Part shown: positions 24,901 to 36,395 of the stretch, piece by piece
Numbering within the stretch: the stretch's first letter is position 1
How the letters are laid out: every line of letters begins with the position of its first letter
NCBI GenBank assembly: GCA_940671915.1
Contig: CALNVZ010000218.1
Location: 222,414 to 286,413 of the forward strand
DNA length: 64,000 bases
From: Paracentrotus lividus
Lineage: Eukaryota > Echinodermata > Echinoidea > Camarodonta > Echinidae
Direction: 5' to 3'
Translations under genes and position numbers: made by a program
Notes under the pieces: generated by a model
The model's database searches: none
The model's input: the letters and a program-made list of their open reading frames with translations, nothing else
Told to the model about the DNA's origin: nothing

Positions 24901-26940
24901 TTACAAGAATGTATCAGCCTTTGACACAATATCATGGAAAATATTTCATGGGAAATTGTCCGTGGTGTACTTTTCCAGTGTACATGTCATATTTGTAGAA
25001 ACCTTGACTGCCAGAAAACGGGAGGCTATATTGCAATTATGTATGTATTACAACAGTTTTACATGGTTAAAGATTGACTATGGCAAGTTTTTCTGCTCTT
25101 AATAAATTCCTAAATTCATGGTTGAACGAACTTTCAAATTTATAAACACACATTTATTAATAACTATGGTCCCATTGGTCGTATGATAAATTATCATAAA
25201 ATATAGATGATTCGAGTTATTTTCAATTAGTTGTTATGATTTTGTTGAAGGTTCTGTACCTGTCAAAATATACATGAAGGATTTGGATTGTCAGATTCCA
25301 TTGTTATAAACTCTCTCATGTCCGTTTGTGACACTGCAAATAGAGAGCCTTTCCCGACTTGCCAGAGAAGAATTCGGGAAATACAGAAAACTGCAGTAAA
25401 TACACGGCGAAATTGATTTTCTTATTTCAATGAATGAAGAAAATAAATTAACATGGAGCTGAGAGACAGAGGTAACTGAAGGATTCGCTGACTACATCCT
25501 CTCGAAAGGCTGACTTGATATACATATATAGTTTATTCCTGAAGAAGACTGAGCCGAGGTGCGCAGGATTCAAGCCAACTTACCTTAGTTATATGAATCT
25601 GTGTCCTATATGTATATAGAAAACGTTCTACTGGTTAGTATCTGGGACTGGGAGATGCCTGGAGGAGTTCCTTGTGTTCTGGGACTCATTATAACAGGTA
25701 GTTAGGACTGTATCTACTGGTGTACTGCTGCGGTGAATAAATTTCGAGCTATGTGTACTCATCATTAAAAAATCTGTGTGTGGGTATTCTCTGATGTTAG
25801 AGGCCATATTAACCTTCTTTCTCCTTATTGCGGTGTCTCATATGATAAAGGTGAGATAGGTCGTCTTATATGATAGATAATATAAAAATAAGTGAGCTAG
25901 GGAATATGGACCTCCAAAAATGGATCGCTTTTTTCAGCGTACGCAACTTGAACTATTCGCTCTAATTTCCTGACATCCACACACACCAGCCACTCACCAG
26001 AAATCATTACCATTTCAATAGCAGGAGGGCTTGAGAACGGTCTGGTTGCTAGTAGCGTCCCTAGTTGCACTCTATGGATCATGCGTTGCGTAGTTGCTGG
26101 CATGACCATATACACATATAGACCTGTTAGAGAAAAAGTCTGACTCTTAGATTGAAATGGAAATAATTACCAGGCCAGATAACAAGGTTTGGTGTTAGTA
26201 TATTATGGTCTGTAACACACGAGGCATCAACAACATTGTGATTGGCTATTGAATTTGTGACTGATTCGAAACAACTTATGTGCTCTACTAATCTCCGGAC
26301 CCGATTGCTCATGTTAGTTTTCCCCATATCTACCACATAAAAACTAACTTATTAAAGCTCGTTAGCCATCCCTCATGCACGATTGGAAAAACAAAATACA
26401 AGTGAGTATATGGAAGCGGCTGGGTAGACCAGCATTTAATAAATTGGGGCCTGTTTGGAATTGAGCCAAGCAGCACTTCTTCAGCAACTAAGGAGGATGC
26501 TCGCGTTTTACCATCTTTGCATATTTCCATGTGTCAAGCAGGCGTAGAATTTACTTCAACGCACTATGACTCCCTGTAATCTCTCTCTTTTACGCACGAA
26601 TTCACAAAGGCGTATAATTAAAATACACACAACACAATAGAACAGAACATGTGATTACACTAACTCCTTTTCAGAAACAATGAAAGTGATGTATGCAAAA
26701 TCACATTTGAAAATGCAATGCATGAACAAAACATCGAAAGAATCGGAAGAAACTCAAAACGGAAGTCGGTGCGTGCGAGTAGTGAGCAGAAGAAAATAAC
26801 ATCCTTTTCATATAGATTACAGACTGTATCAGTTGATCTGCCTTATTGTTTTAGGCAGTGGTTACGATTACAGTCAACCTCTGATCTCAATCATAACCAA
26901 TAACATCAGAATAGTCTGAATAAGAAATAATTACTGTACT
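18943..26940 (+). repeat. Tandem 8.4-kb unit, copy 2 (indel-rich)
   Basis: A collinear repeat of 10521-18942, about 5 percent shorter, with single-base insertions and deletions every 10-20 bases in coding, non-coding and low-complexity parts alike. It joins copy 1 at AAGTCAACAAGATGTAG, matching the start of copy 1 at about 10521. The uniform indel pattern looks like raw long-read error or an unpolished alternative haplotype rather than evolutionary decay. The short open frames here should not be taken as genes. Confidence 0.8.
20640..22990 (+). pseudogene. Second copy of the deleted LINE, frames destroyed
   Basis: Equivalent of 12300-14730. CATTTTCAATACTACAAC and the ATG region lie near 20665-20690, the GAGTCCCCCAAGGTTCCAT block at 21745, and remnants of the CTGAAA tail at about 22968-22990. 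The ORF1 and RT frames are interrupted many times by one-base shifts. If the underlying genome is clean here, the true sequence may equal copy 1. Confidence 0.7.
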
Positions 26941-29568
26941 AAGTAATGAAGCTAAGCAGGCCTGTTATATCAGTTGCTCCAGGTATTGATTACGAACATA
27001 GAACTTGCCGTGTTGAGTATAGTTTAAAACCACGGCACTCATTAAATAAGGGTCCATCCAAGATTCTCATATTGACGTCAATGAAACTAGATACGACATA
27101 AAACACCTAGACACAAATCATCAGTCTTAGGTAATAACACATATACATTAGCATGTATGCTGAAGTAATGCTAAGACCCAGCACACTGATAATTCTGTAT
27201 GTGATTATAATGGGAAGAGACGTCTCCGTAAGTAGGAGGCAAGAGGATAATTCAAGCTAGCTACGTCAATGGTACTAGTATCAAAGGGGTAATAAGTAGA
27301 GGTGGAATGGAACATTCTTAACTTTGGACCCTTTGACAGATCAGAATGCAATAAACAAATGTATTATTTTGTATACAGCTCATGCTGCATATCAAATTAA
27401 AGGTAATTTACAATATTAGGGACGCGATATTTCGAGCAATCTCTATGTAAATATAACTATTATGATGTACCTAAATGTTACTATCTCAGTGTCTCCCTGC
27501 ATTTCGTGCATTGACTCACAAAATCCATTCCTAGACAACTTGGCAAAAATGTTTTTATCTTCTGGATACTTGTTAACCATTATTTCCAAGTGCTATTTGC
27601 TTAAGATTCATAGCGTAGCAAAAGAGAGGAGACTTCTTCAAATTCAAATTGGGCACCCAAAAACACCAAATGCAGTGCTAAGCTGGAATATAGGAGCTTC
27701 CTCCTACCAATTATTGAGAAGCAAATCGCAAAAAGACTACCTTATATTTCTATAACACACATAGAATCTGATAAAGAGACAAAAGATCCGACTGCTACAG
27801 GTACTGTTGTACTTCTTCTAGAAAACTCAAATTAAAAAAGCATGATCTCTGACTCATTAAGCAACCTGTGTCTGAACGCATCCGATGCTCTGAATACAGG
27901 ATTTGACGCATGGTGATCTTAGCTGGGACTTCTGAAAAACACGCCTTTGCGAAGGTTAACTTAGGAGAGCTCTCGTCCATCTTAGAGTTCGAAAGTAACG
28001 TCGCAAATGCACGCCCACGAGCAGGCCAATGAGGAGAAAAAAACTGACTTCCATGATATTCTGGTCTCTTGTATCCAATCTCGGCACGCGAAACATTTGC
28101 TCAACCTTGCTTTTAAATTCTGCCGCCTTAACACCTGAAGGTCGGGGAGATGGACATAAGACTGGTCTTAGAACCGCTAAAGAGAGCATTACACGACAGT
28201 ATAGGCCGTGGACTAAACGGCTGGTATTTCCTCTTGAATAACAAGCCGAAAACAGAGAAGATCGATCATATGTACTGACACACAAACCCAAAACAAAAAA
28301 TGCATTTGTCCTCCTCGTGCACCGCACCCACAGACCTTTTGACGTATCACCTCCAAAGCCCCCCTCGCTGACTCATCGGCAAACAGAGAGTTTCTTGACA
28401 CCATTTAAGCTGAAATCCTGATCAACCGGCATTTCAGTTTGGAGGCTTACGTCTCTTCCTTTTCGAATAAATTAAAAATTTACACGCCACGGTCACTTCT
28501 CTGAATAGCCTGATACGAATCGGACCGGGACCGTTCAGAATGCATCAGTCACGTACTGTGATGAATCCACTGATATTATGATTTCATCCAGTAGATTATG
28601 ACTAAACAATAGCTCCGTCTACAATGAAAATGTTTTACTCCGCGAAAATGACAGAAAAAATTGAACTGGCATGAACTTCACAATTTCTGACGCTCTACGG
28701 AAACGTTTCAACCGCCTCTTCCGGGCTCTACCCTCGGAAATACTCCCACACGATCCCTGACATTTGCTCCCGCGACAACCCTCCGCTCCACCCATATAAT
28801 TCCATCACACATCAATCCCGAAAACCCCTGACCTAATTCAAACCAGGACCTTACTCTCCCACCTCCCCCCTCAAACCATAAAGATAAATGCTGCTATTTA
28901 CAGACCCTACCCTAACCCTATATCTTAGACCCAAAAACTAAACAGCCCGCCAACATACAATAAAAATAGCAGGATACAAACGTCTTTCCAATGCGAATGG
29001 GGCACCAAAACTCATCGACCGTTTCGTCACTTGATTCACCGGGGAGGGCGAGATGTAGTCGACGCTTGAGAAGCGGCTTGGAACTTCCCGTGAATTCGTC
29101 CCAGGCGCGTGACTAACCTGGAACCCGTAAACCATCTCTCACGGACAACAAAGACTCTGTCTTTAAAATGCACCAAGGATGATTAAAAATGAAGATTATG
29201 TTTCGAATACAGAATCACTTGATAATAATTCACACTTGCATAGGAAGAGCTGATTACTCCGGTGTAAAGCTTTTCCCCTGTATGGTTGCAAATACATTCA
29301 GTTAAGAATGAAGTAAGATGCGAGCAAATGTTGTTGCGGGCATCTCTCGGTGTGAAAATGCCCGATAAAATATATTCCTACTTCTTCTGGTACTGGTAAC
29401 TTCTCGAACGGAGCGATTCATTCGGCATTCTCGTTCTAAATACGTAAGATAGACACATTGATTCAAATTCTGATATTAATGTGTTTAATTAACGATAAAA
29501 AGGCTTAATCCCAATAGGTCCTTAAGTTAAAGATACGGAAAGAGAAATACATTAGCAGATTGGATTTG
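26941..29568. other. Unassigned sequence between tandem copy and gap
   Basis: Sequence unlike anything else in the window. About 27950-29150 is richer in GC and CpG than the surroundings. Two minus-strand open stretches (27956-28327 and 28938-29135) look compositionally more coding-like than most, but neither resembles a family I know and no exon-intron chain could be built. Confidence 0.35.
27956..28327 (-). other. Unrecognised ORF with a hydrophobic C-terminal segment
   Basis: 123 codons open on the minus strand. The last 32 codons, from an internal ATG at 28054, start MEVSFFLLIGLLVGVHLRRY, a plausible membrane segment followed by basic residues. The preceding part (KAAEFKSKVEQMFRVPRLD) is charged. 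It could be a 5' exon of an unseen gene or a chance frame in CpG-rich DNA. No neighbours support a function. Confidence 0.2.
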
Positions 29569-29593
29569 NNNNNNNNNNNNNNNNNNNNNNNNN
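29569..29593. other. Assembly gap (25 N)
   Basis: Exactly 25 unknown bases. The fixed round size suggests a placeholder, so the true distance and even the adjacency of the flanks are unknown. Confidence 0.99.
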
Positions 29594-30051
29594 TTCAAGG
29601 TTTTCCTCTGTATGAGCACGATCAGTTAACCAAATCAGAACTGATTAACAATTTACAAAGCGTGACAAAAATCCTTCGTCCGATTTTCAATTTATGAGAA
29701 GAAATAGCCATGAAAGATTCGAAAGAATCAACGATGTCCGCTGTTTAAATGAAGTCGAATACGGCTTTGAGGCCGATAGCTACATCCAATCCAAAGTAAT
29801 GCGATGTGTTATGAGTGTGTGTTATCGTGTATGCTTTCTATGGTTGTGTATGTAAAGAGAGTGAGAAATAGACAGATGTAACACTGTGACGCAACTATGG
29901 CGCTTTCGGGGTTCGCATTTTCGCACGCTTCTCCGCCTCTGCAAGAATAACAACCGCTGAGAGATGCCAATAAGTTAAATGCGGCTGTAAAATGCGTCAC
30001 TTTTCGATTACTTAGGAGGTATATATTATGTATGATTCAAAATACGGTCAT
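29594..30051. other. No gene recognised
   Basis: Unassigned sequence after the gap. A 63-codon minus-strand open stretch at 29809-30000 is not recognisable. Confidence 0.35.
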
Positions 30052-31558
30052 CCCGATAGTCCGCGGGTCCGTTAGTCCACGGGTCCGATAGTCCGCGGGT
30101 CCGATAGTCCGCGGGTCCGATAGTCCGCGGGGGGGGGTGATGTTTGTTACTCTGAAGGTCCGTTATTCCGAAAAATAGAATGAGGTTCATTATTCCCAAC
30201 ATTGAAAAGGTACGTTAGTCCGAAATTAGAAAAGGTTCGTTAGTCCTAAAATAAAAAAAGGTTCGTTATTCCGAAAAATAGAATAAGGTTCGTTATTCCG
30301 AAAATAAAAAAGTTTTTTATTCCGAATTTTTGTTATATCCAAAAATAGAAAAGGTTTTTTATTCCAAAAATAGAATGAGGTTCGTTATTCCGAAAATAGA
30401 AAAAGTTTTGTTATTCCGCAAAATAGAAAAAGGTTCGTTATTCCGAATATAAAAAAGGTTCGTTCTTCCAAAAATAGAACAGATTTGTAATTCCGAAAAT
30501 GGAATAATAAAGTTCGTTTTTCCGAAAATAGAATAAAGGTTTGTAAGTCCGAAAATAGAAAAAAGTTTCGTTATTCCGAAAATGAAATAAGGTTCGTTAG
30601 TCCGAAACTGATATAATCTGTGGCGAAGCCGGGAAAAAGGAAAGGGCAGGGGTGGTGGAGGGGGAGGGTAGAATCACCATTGTTGTTCACTTGTTGATTC
30701 CGCAATTAAATCCGCCCGCCTATTGACGTATTAGCGGCGAGTTGTTCCGATAAAGAATAAGTTCCGCTTTTAAAAACGGGCCGTTATCACCCTTGACTAA
30801 ATAACTAATTCCATAATTATATCCACTCCGTTTTTATTTCATGAATAAGTAATTTTAAAACATTATCGGCGGCGACTTGTTAATCTTCCGATAAATATTA
30901 ATTTCCGCTGATAATGTTTTAAATAATTTCTTTCATAAATAAATACGGAACGAATAAAATTGCAGAATTAATTATTTAGTTATTGAGTGATAACGACCCA
31001 ATTTTAAAAACGAAACTTATTTTTTTGTTGTTGGAAGAATTAGCCATCGATAACGTCGGGAATTAAATTCTTCATTAAAAAAACGAAAACAATTATGGAA
31101 TCAATTATCTAGTTATGGCCTGTTTAACGGCCCGATTTTAGAAGCGAAACTAATTTTTTATCAGTAGAAATCGCCATTGATAATTTTGTGAAATAAATTG
31201 TCCGAAAATCAAAATTTAACAACAGAAGCTGTTAAATAATGACACCCCCCCCCAAAAAAAAAAGTATCCATCTAAGTATTCTATTTTCGGACTAACGAAC
31301 ATTTTCTATTTTCGGAATAACGAACCTTACTTCATTTTCAGACTAATGGACCTTATTTCATTTTCGGACTAACGAACCTTATTTAATTTTCGGATTAACG
31401 AACCTCATTATATTTTCAGAATAACGAACCTCATTCTATTTTTCGGAATAACGAACCTACAGAGTAACAAACATCACCCCCCCCCCCCCCCCCCCCCGCG
31501 GACTATCGGACCCTCGGACTAACGGATCCGCGGACTATCGGACCCGCGGACTATCGGG
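30052..31558. mobile_element. Foldback element with minisatellite arms, F2
   Basis: 1.5 kb. The left arm starts CCCGATAGTCCGCGGG and has about five 16-bp GGGTCCGATAGTCCGC units, a G run, the link GTGATGTTTGTTACTCT, then about a dozen 23-24-bp units of the type AGGTTCGTTATTCCGAAAAT. The right arm (about 31275-31558) has the same series in reverse complement. It ends in GCGGACTATCGGG, with the link word inverted (AGAGTAACAAACATCAC) and a C run at 31478-31497. The centre holds further inverted blocks around TAATTATTTAGTTAT and AAAACGGGCCGTTATCA. No coding capacity. End similarity to the 45646 element is described under findings. Confidence 0.85.
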
Positions 31559-31964
31559 CTGTAACCATAAATGCATAAATGAGAGTTGCGGTCTTGACCT
31601 GTGCCGAGGATTTAGCCGAAGACATTAGCAAGGTCCACATTATATGCATAGGATAGGACGTGGCGGTTATAGGGTAAACATCACTAAAAGCTTTCCCCCT
31701 ACAAGCATGGAGGTCATGTGACTTAAAAGGATCACGTCATCGGCTTCTTTCAGTTTTAAGTTTTACCAAAATATTCGACACCGACAGAGAATAATCATTT
31801 TTCTTTAAAGGCAGTATACTAAAGCACCCCTGTATATAATAAGTGAAGTCGATAACTACTCAAATATTGTTCATTTCCACTGCGAGAATGCCATTTCAAT
31901 CAAGGAATCCTAACAATGTACTTTTTTCTTTTATACGTTCTTGCTGGGCGTCATAAAATTTTCC

Positions 31965-32325
31965 AACTATATATATATATTCAAGCGCGGCGATTTCATG
32001 TCACGACTGGGGGGGGGGGACGGAAACACCCGAAAGTGAAAAATTTTACACTCAAAATTCGCATAATTCGCACATTATGCAGAAACTAATGAAAATGTTT
32101 GCGAGCGCGAAGCGCGAGCCGAAAATTTTGCCCTATAATAACATTTAGCATTGGTTTTGACATACATTTTACCTCTTTATTAGCTTCACAAGCTATATCA
32201 CTAACTAAAATATGTAAGTTTTAAAAATCGAGGGGGACGATCCCCCCAGAAAAATCGAGGGGGGGGGGACAGGCCCCCCCGCCCCACCCCCCCGGGATCG
32301 CCGCCAATGTATATATTATATATTG
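31965..32325. repeat. GC-rich dispersed repeat with inverted GGCGAT ends
   Basis: Begins near TTCAAGCGCGGCGATTTC and ends near GGGATCGCCGCCAATG, forming a weak inverted pair. Inside are GCGAGCGCGAAGCGCGAGC and repeated AAAATCGAGGGGG blocks with long C and G runs. This looks like a common non-coding repeat. Boundaries approximate. Confidence 0.45.
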
Positions 32326-32960
32326 TGACACAATATTAAGTGCAAAAAGGTAGAAATAAGATAATTTCATGAGATGCAACATGCATCATTGATCATTAGT
32401 ATTCTCAAACACATCCTTGCTCCCAGGATGATATGAAGACATGAATGTTTGACAGCGACTGACAAGCCTTTGGAGACGAGATGGTTAAGGTCCTGCATCT
32501 GATTGATAGAACAATTATTGAAAAATATCTATTTCTGATATGCTCAACTACTATTATGTGGGTTTTTCTTCTTCTTCTTCTTTCTTTCTTTACTTCGATA
32601 AGAATGGATAAACCAGTCTAACGTTATTGAGGACTGTATACTCAGAGCGCATAATTAATTAAATTTGTTCTACACATGCTAAACTTTTAGAACCGAAGAC
32701 TATGTGAATAGTAACACCAAAAAATGGTGAAGGAGTTAAAGATATATCACGTCTCCGAGATGTATATCTAGATTTAAATATGTCACAAAATTATATACTT
32801 CTATCAATAATCATTTAAGCACAAATATATACATGTAAATTCCTGTAAACAGACCGCTCATTACAAAAAACAATGAATGCAAGATAAGACGAATTCAGTA
32901 TCAGGAAATAATACTCAGTTCGATGATTTGTGTATCTCAATCATGTATTGCCCCTCTCTA

Positions 32961-34290
32961 CAGTGCGTATCAATAAAAACGGGACAGTTTTGAAAAGTCT
33001 GTCAAAATTTGTTTCAAATCATGATGTCTATATTTTTAGTTAATAGATGCTCTGAAGTCTTATCTTTCAAATGTAATTTTTAAAAATAAGTTTTGTGCAT
33101 GCTTGAGTACACACAAACATTTTATCGGGGCTTAAAAAAGGCTTGCGCACAAAATGGAAAAACGAGAAATATGATCATCAGACTTCTTGCTAATCAGCCG
33201 TCTTCTTCTAAATTTTCTTTTTCTTTGCCAAATTTTTGAATTATGATTTGAAATTCATTAACAAGCTTTTATTGAATGTAATTGTTTTTGTTTTTGTTTT
33301 TGTTTTTTCTTTGTCATTTAATATGTAATCTTTTTTGCAATAAATTTTCCTTCAAACTTAAATGCTTTTTTTTGTCAATCCAAGAAAGGGGATGTCGATG
33401 CTTGTTTAATTGATTGATTGATTGATTGATTGATTGTTTGATTGATTTATTGATTGAATGATTAATTGATTGATTGCTTTGTTTGTTTTGTTCATGCTTG
33501 AACGAACACCGGAAAGTTTTTGTCTAAGGTTAAAAAAGGGGATTATATTAAATCGGGTGCTACATTCGGATTGATTGTTACTTTACACTGATAAATGATT
33601 ATGTAAGTCAAATGAGGTATTTTCCTATGATCTTCCAACGATTTAATCAATCATTGAAACAATCAAAAAAAAAGTAATCAATCAATCATTTAAAGAAACA
33701 ATGAATTAACCAACGATCAATCATTCAAAATGGTCAATCCTTCAATCCTTCATTCAATCAATCAATCGATCAATAATAATCAATCCAATCAATCACAACA
33801 ATCAATCAACAAATTAACAAAGCAGCATCAATCAAATAACTTCCAACCAACCAAATCCCCTTCTTGGGTTGATAACATGTCTTATATTTTTCTTAATTTG
33901 AGGGAATATTCAAGTGCTAAAAGAAACATGTTAACGTGAAAAAACAAAACAACAAAACAAAAAGCAATTCAAGTAAATAAATAGCTTGTAAATGTATTTG
34001 AAAGCATATGCTAAAACCAATGGCAAAGATAATGAAAAGGTTAAAAGTAGTCTGCTGTAAGCAAGAATCTGATGATCTTATTTCTAATTTTTTCTATTTT
34101 GTGCGCAGCCTTTTTTTAGCCCCCGACAAAAACGTCTGTGTGCGCTCAAGCTTTAACAAAACTTATTGTTTCAAATGCATTTGAAAGTAAGACTTCAGAG
34201 CATCTATAAACATCAAATATAGACATCACAATTTGAAATGAAATTTTGGCAGACTTTTCAAATCTGTCCCGTTTTTATTGATACACCCTG
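32961..34290. mobile_element. TA-flanked mariner-like element with long TIRs
   Basis: The ends are CAGTGCGTATCAATAAAAAC and the near-perfect reverse complement GTTTTTATTGATACACCCTG, flanked on both sides by TA (32959-32960 and 34291-34292). Inverted similarity extends about 200 bp into each side (for example GGCTTGCGCACAAAA near 33150 against TTTTGTGCGCAGCC near 34095). The inner part has inverted GATT and AATC microsatellites (about 33407-33475 and 33640-33830). No transposase frame. The TA duplication and CAG start fit the Tc1/mariner superfamily. Confidence 0.8.
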
Positions 34291-34309
34291 TATATATCTC
34301 TCTCACTCT

Positions 34310-34329
34310 CCTCCTTCCTCCTCCCCCCC

Positions 34330-34381
<52 letters not shown>

Positions 34382-34440
34382 CTCTCGCTCTCACTCTCTT
34401 CTCGTCTGTCTGTCTGTCTCTGTCTATGCCTTTCTCCTTC
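34310..34440. repeat. (CT)n microsatellite
   Basis: Nearly pure CT from about 34337 to 34378 with C-rich and TCTG-rich flanks. The S/L-rich open frames over it are artefacts of the repeat. Confidence 0.9.
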
Positions 34441-34789
34441 TCATTTTACCTATCGGTGGACCCAATAAACCGAGTTGTAAATGTGTTGACTCCTTTTGTT
34501 CCCCTGAGTAATACGCTATTCGAGAAAATAGGAATATCGGTTAACCCAAGATTCTTAAGGCGTTTCTGTAATGAATTAGGGTAGTGTCTTTTGGAATACA
34601 TTAGCTTTAATTCATTATTAATCGAATTGGATACTAGAAGTCGACGGACTGTCGCTCTGCTCCTCTTCGTAAGGAAACATCATGCCTTATGCGATTGTAC
34701 GTCGTAAGTCAATGATTGAAAACCAATCCCCTATCATTCAAAAACCACTCAATGAACAGGTCCAAATTTTAAAAAAAATCTCGACCCCC

Positions 34790-35170
34790 CCCCCCCTATC
34801 TAGTGATACCAACATTATACCTGTACTGTCATGGATGACTGAGCACGCGAGTTTTTAAAAACTTTGGTCAAAAACAGTTTGTACCAAGTTTTCTCAAAAT
34901 CAGCCCTGGCTTTCTAATCAGTCATTGTTTGCTTGAGGTCAGCCTTCGTGAGTTCATCCATTACGGACAAAAGTTTACTTGGACTATTGAGATGCAAGGG
35001 ATGCTTTTGCTCAAACTTGGAAAAAAGCAGTTCTTACATGGAATAGAATATTAGTTATTCTTTGTCATGCAATAAATTTAAAGGTCACTCAAAGCTATAA
35101 GATTTTAGCACGAGGCTCTCAAAGTTGAGTTTACTAATTTTTTTTATAGGGCGCACTCTATATCAGGATA
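34790..35170 (-). mobile_element. Truncated copy of the CAGTGCGTCCC element
   Basis: The reverse complement matches the body of the element at 36396-37177, for example TACCAAGTTTTCTCAAAATCA here against the complement of 36960-37020. The right edge GGGCGCACTCTA corresponds to the left TIR of that element. The opposite TIR is not found; a C-run lies where it should be. Confidence 0.6.
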
Positions 35171-35414
35171 AGATATGAACACATTCTTCAGATTTACGGC
35201 GAATCGAGAGGAAAATACTGATTTTAGCTGTCCATATTTTGACCTGTCACGTTTCATTAAAGTGCTCCTGGTTTCCTTTTCTCTCTTCACTTTTTCCCTC
35301 TTAAAAGCGGAAAAGATTTAGGTTTTGAGGATAAACAAGATAAAGCATAAGATTCAAATTCAAACACGTTTTTACTATTACCATGTTAACGGCCTTAATG
35401 TTATTATCCTTATA

Positions 35415-35672
35415 TTAATAATAATAATGATAATAATATCGTTTTATTTACCCAGGGTACCCACTTCAGTTCTGACAACTGTTCTCCCAGCGGGCCCTGC
35501 ATGATGTTATTATTACCCCCAAAGCTCCTTGTTAAAAGGCAACTTTTAGGTACCATTTGTGTAAGTCTTTGGTATGACTCGGCCGGGTTTCGAACTCACG
35601 ACCTCCCGTTCATGAAAGCAAGGTGGGCTACCTTTTTACGGGCGCTCTAACCGATTGAGCTATCATGTCCGG
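35415..35672 (-). mobile_element. tRNA-derived SINE
   Basis: On the minus strand the head reads GATAGCTCAATCGGTTAGAG (box A region of a tRNA) followed by GTCGTGAGTTCGAAACCC (box B). Then comes a unique body and a tail ending in ACCCTGGGTAAATAAAACG plus ATT-rich repeats at about 35415-35440. Box spacing fits an internal pol III promoter. The ATT-rich tail suggests dependence on a LINE for movement. Confidence 0.75.
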
Positions 35673-35879
35673 TATTCAGTATTACCAATTCATTATTCGG
35701 TTTCATGGTTTCGGTATCTTAACAAAAGGTTAGATAAGAGAATAATAAAATTATGCCTTATCAATTTCATAGTCTTTTCATAAGCCTTAGTCACATTACG
35801 TACTACATTGAGCTTATATATTTATTATTATGATTTTGTTCCTACGACCTCTCAGACTTGACCTATGATGAAGAAAAAA

Positions 35880-36135
35880 CTTACGGTGCGTTTGTGTTAT
35901 TGTTCTTCTTCTCTTCATCTTTTTCTTATTCTTCTTCTTCTTCCTTTTTTCTTTTGTTTGTTTTTTAGTTGTTGTTTTTTTTTTTTTTTTTTTTGTAAGG
36001 GCTTTTTTCTCCTCCTATTTTTTTTTGTTTTTAATTCATGCTTTTATTAGTTTTATGTTACCATCCATGCGCAGCCTAACCAAACGTTAAAAATTTCTCA
36101 TCAAATCAAGACGATCCCCCCCCCCCCCCCCGAGT
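35880..36135. repeat. CTT/T-rich tract and poly-C run
   Basis: CTT and T-rich tract from about 35903 to 36030, with a pure C run at 36118-36132. No coding meaning. Confidence 0.85.
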
Positions 36136-36395
36136 AGGACGAAATATTTTTTTGTTTTGTTTTTGTTTTGCAGGTTCGTTTAGGCCTCCGTATACGGCAA
36201 TGCATTTTTGTTGATCGCTTTCAGAATCTTTAGTGCGGCTGGTTCTTTTTATTTCAACTTTTATTCAATTAAAAAATCTGTTCACGATTCTCCGTCCCAC
36301 ACATGTCTCTTTAAGAAAGTCGGGGCGGCGTTCACGAGTGCTAATCGTCGTTCGTGCCGAACTTTTCCCACTAAAAAACACCCAACACATGCATA

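Noticed and set aside
26945-26975. GAAGCTAAGCAGGCCTG resembles an internal word of 5S rRNA
   Set aside because: Only about 17 bases match and the rest of a 120-base 5S gene is not present on either side.
33407-33830. Regular GATT/AATC repeats considered as a CRISPR-like array
   Set aside because: The units are 4-bp microsatellites with no spacers, and the sequence is eukaryotic.
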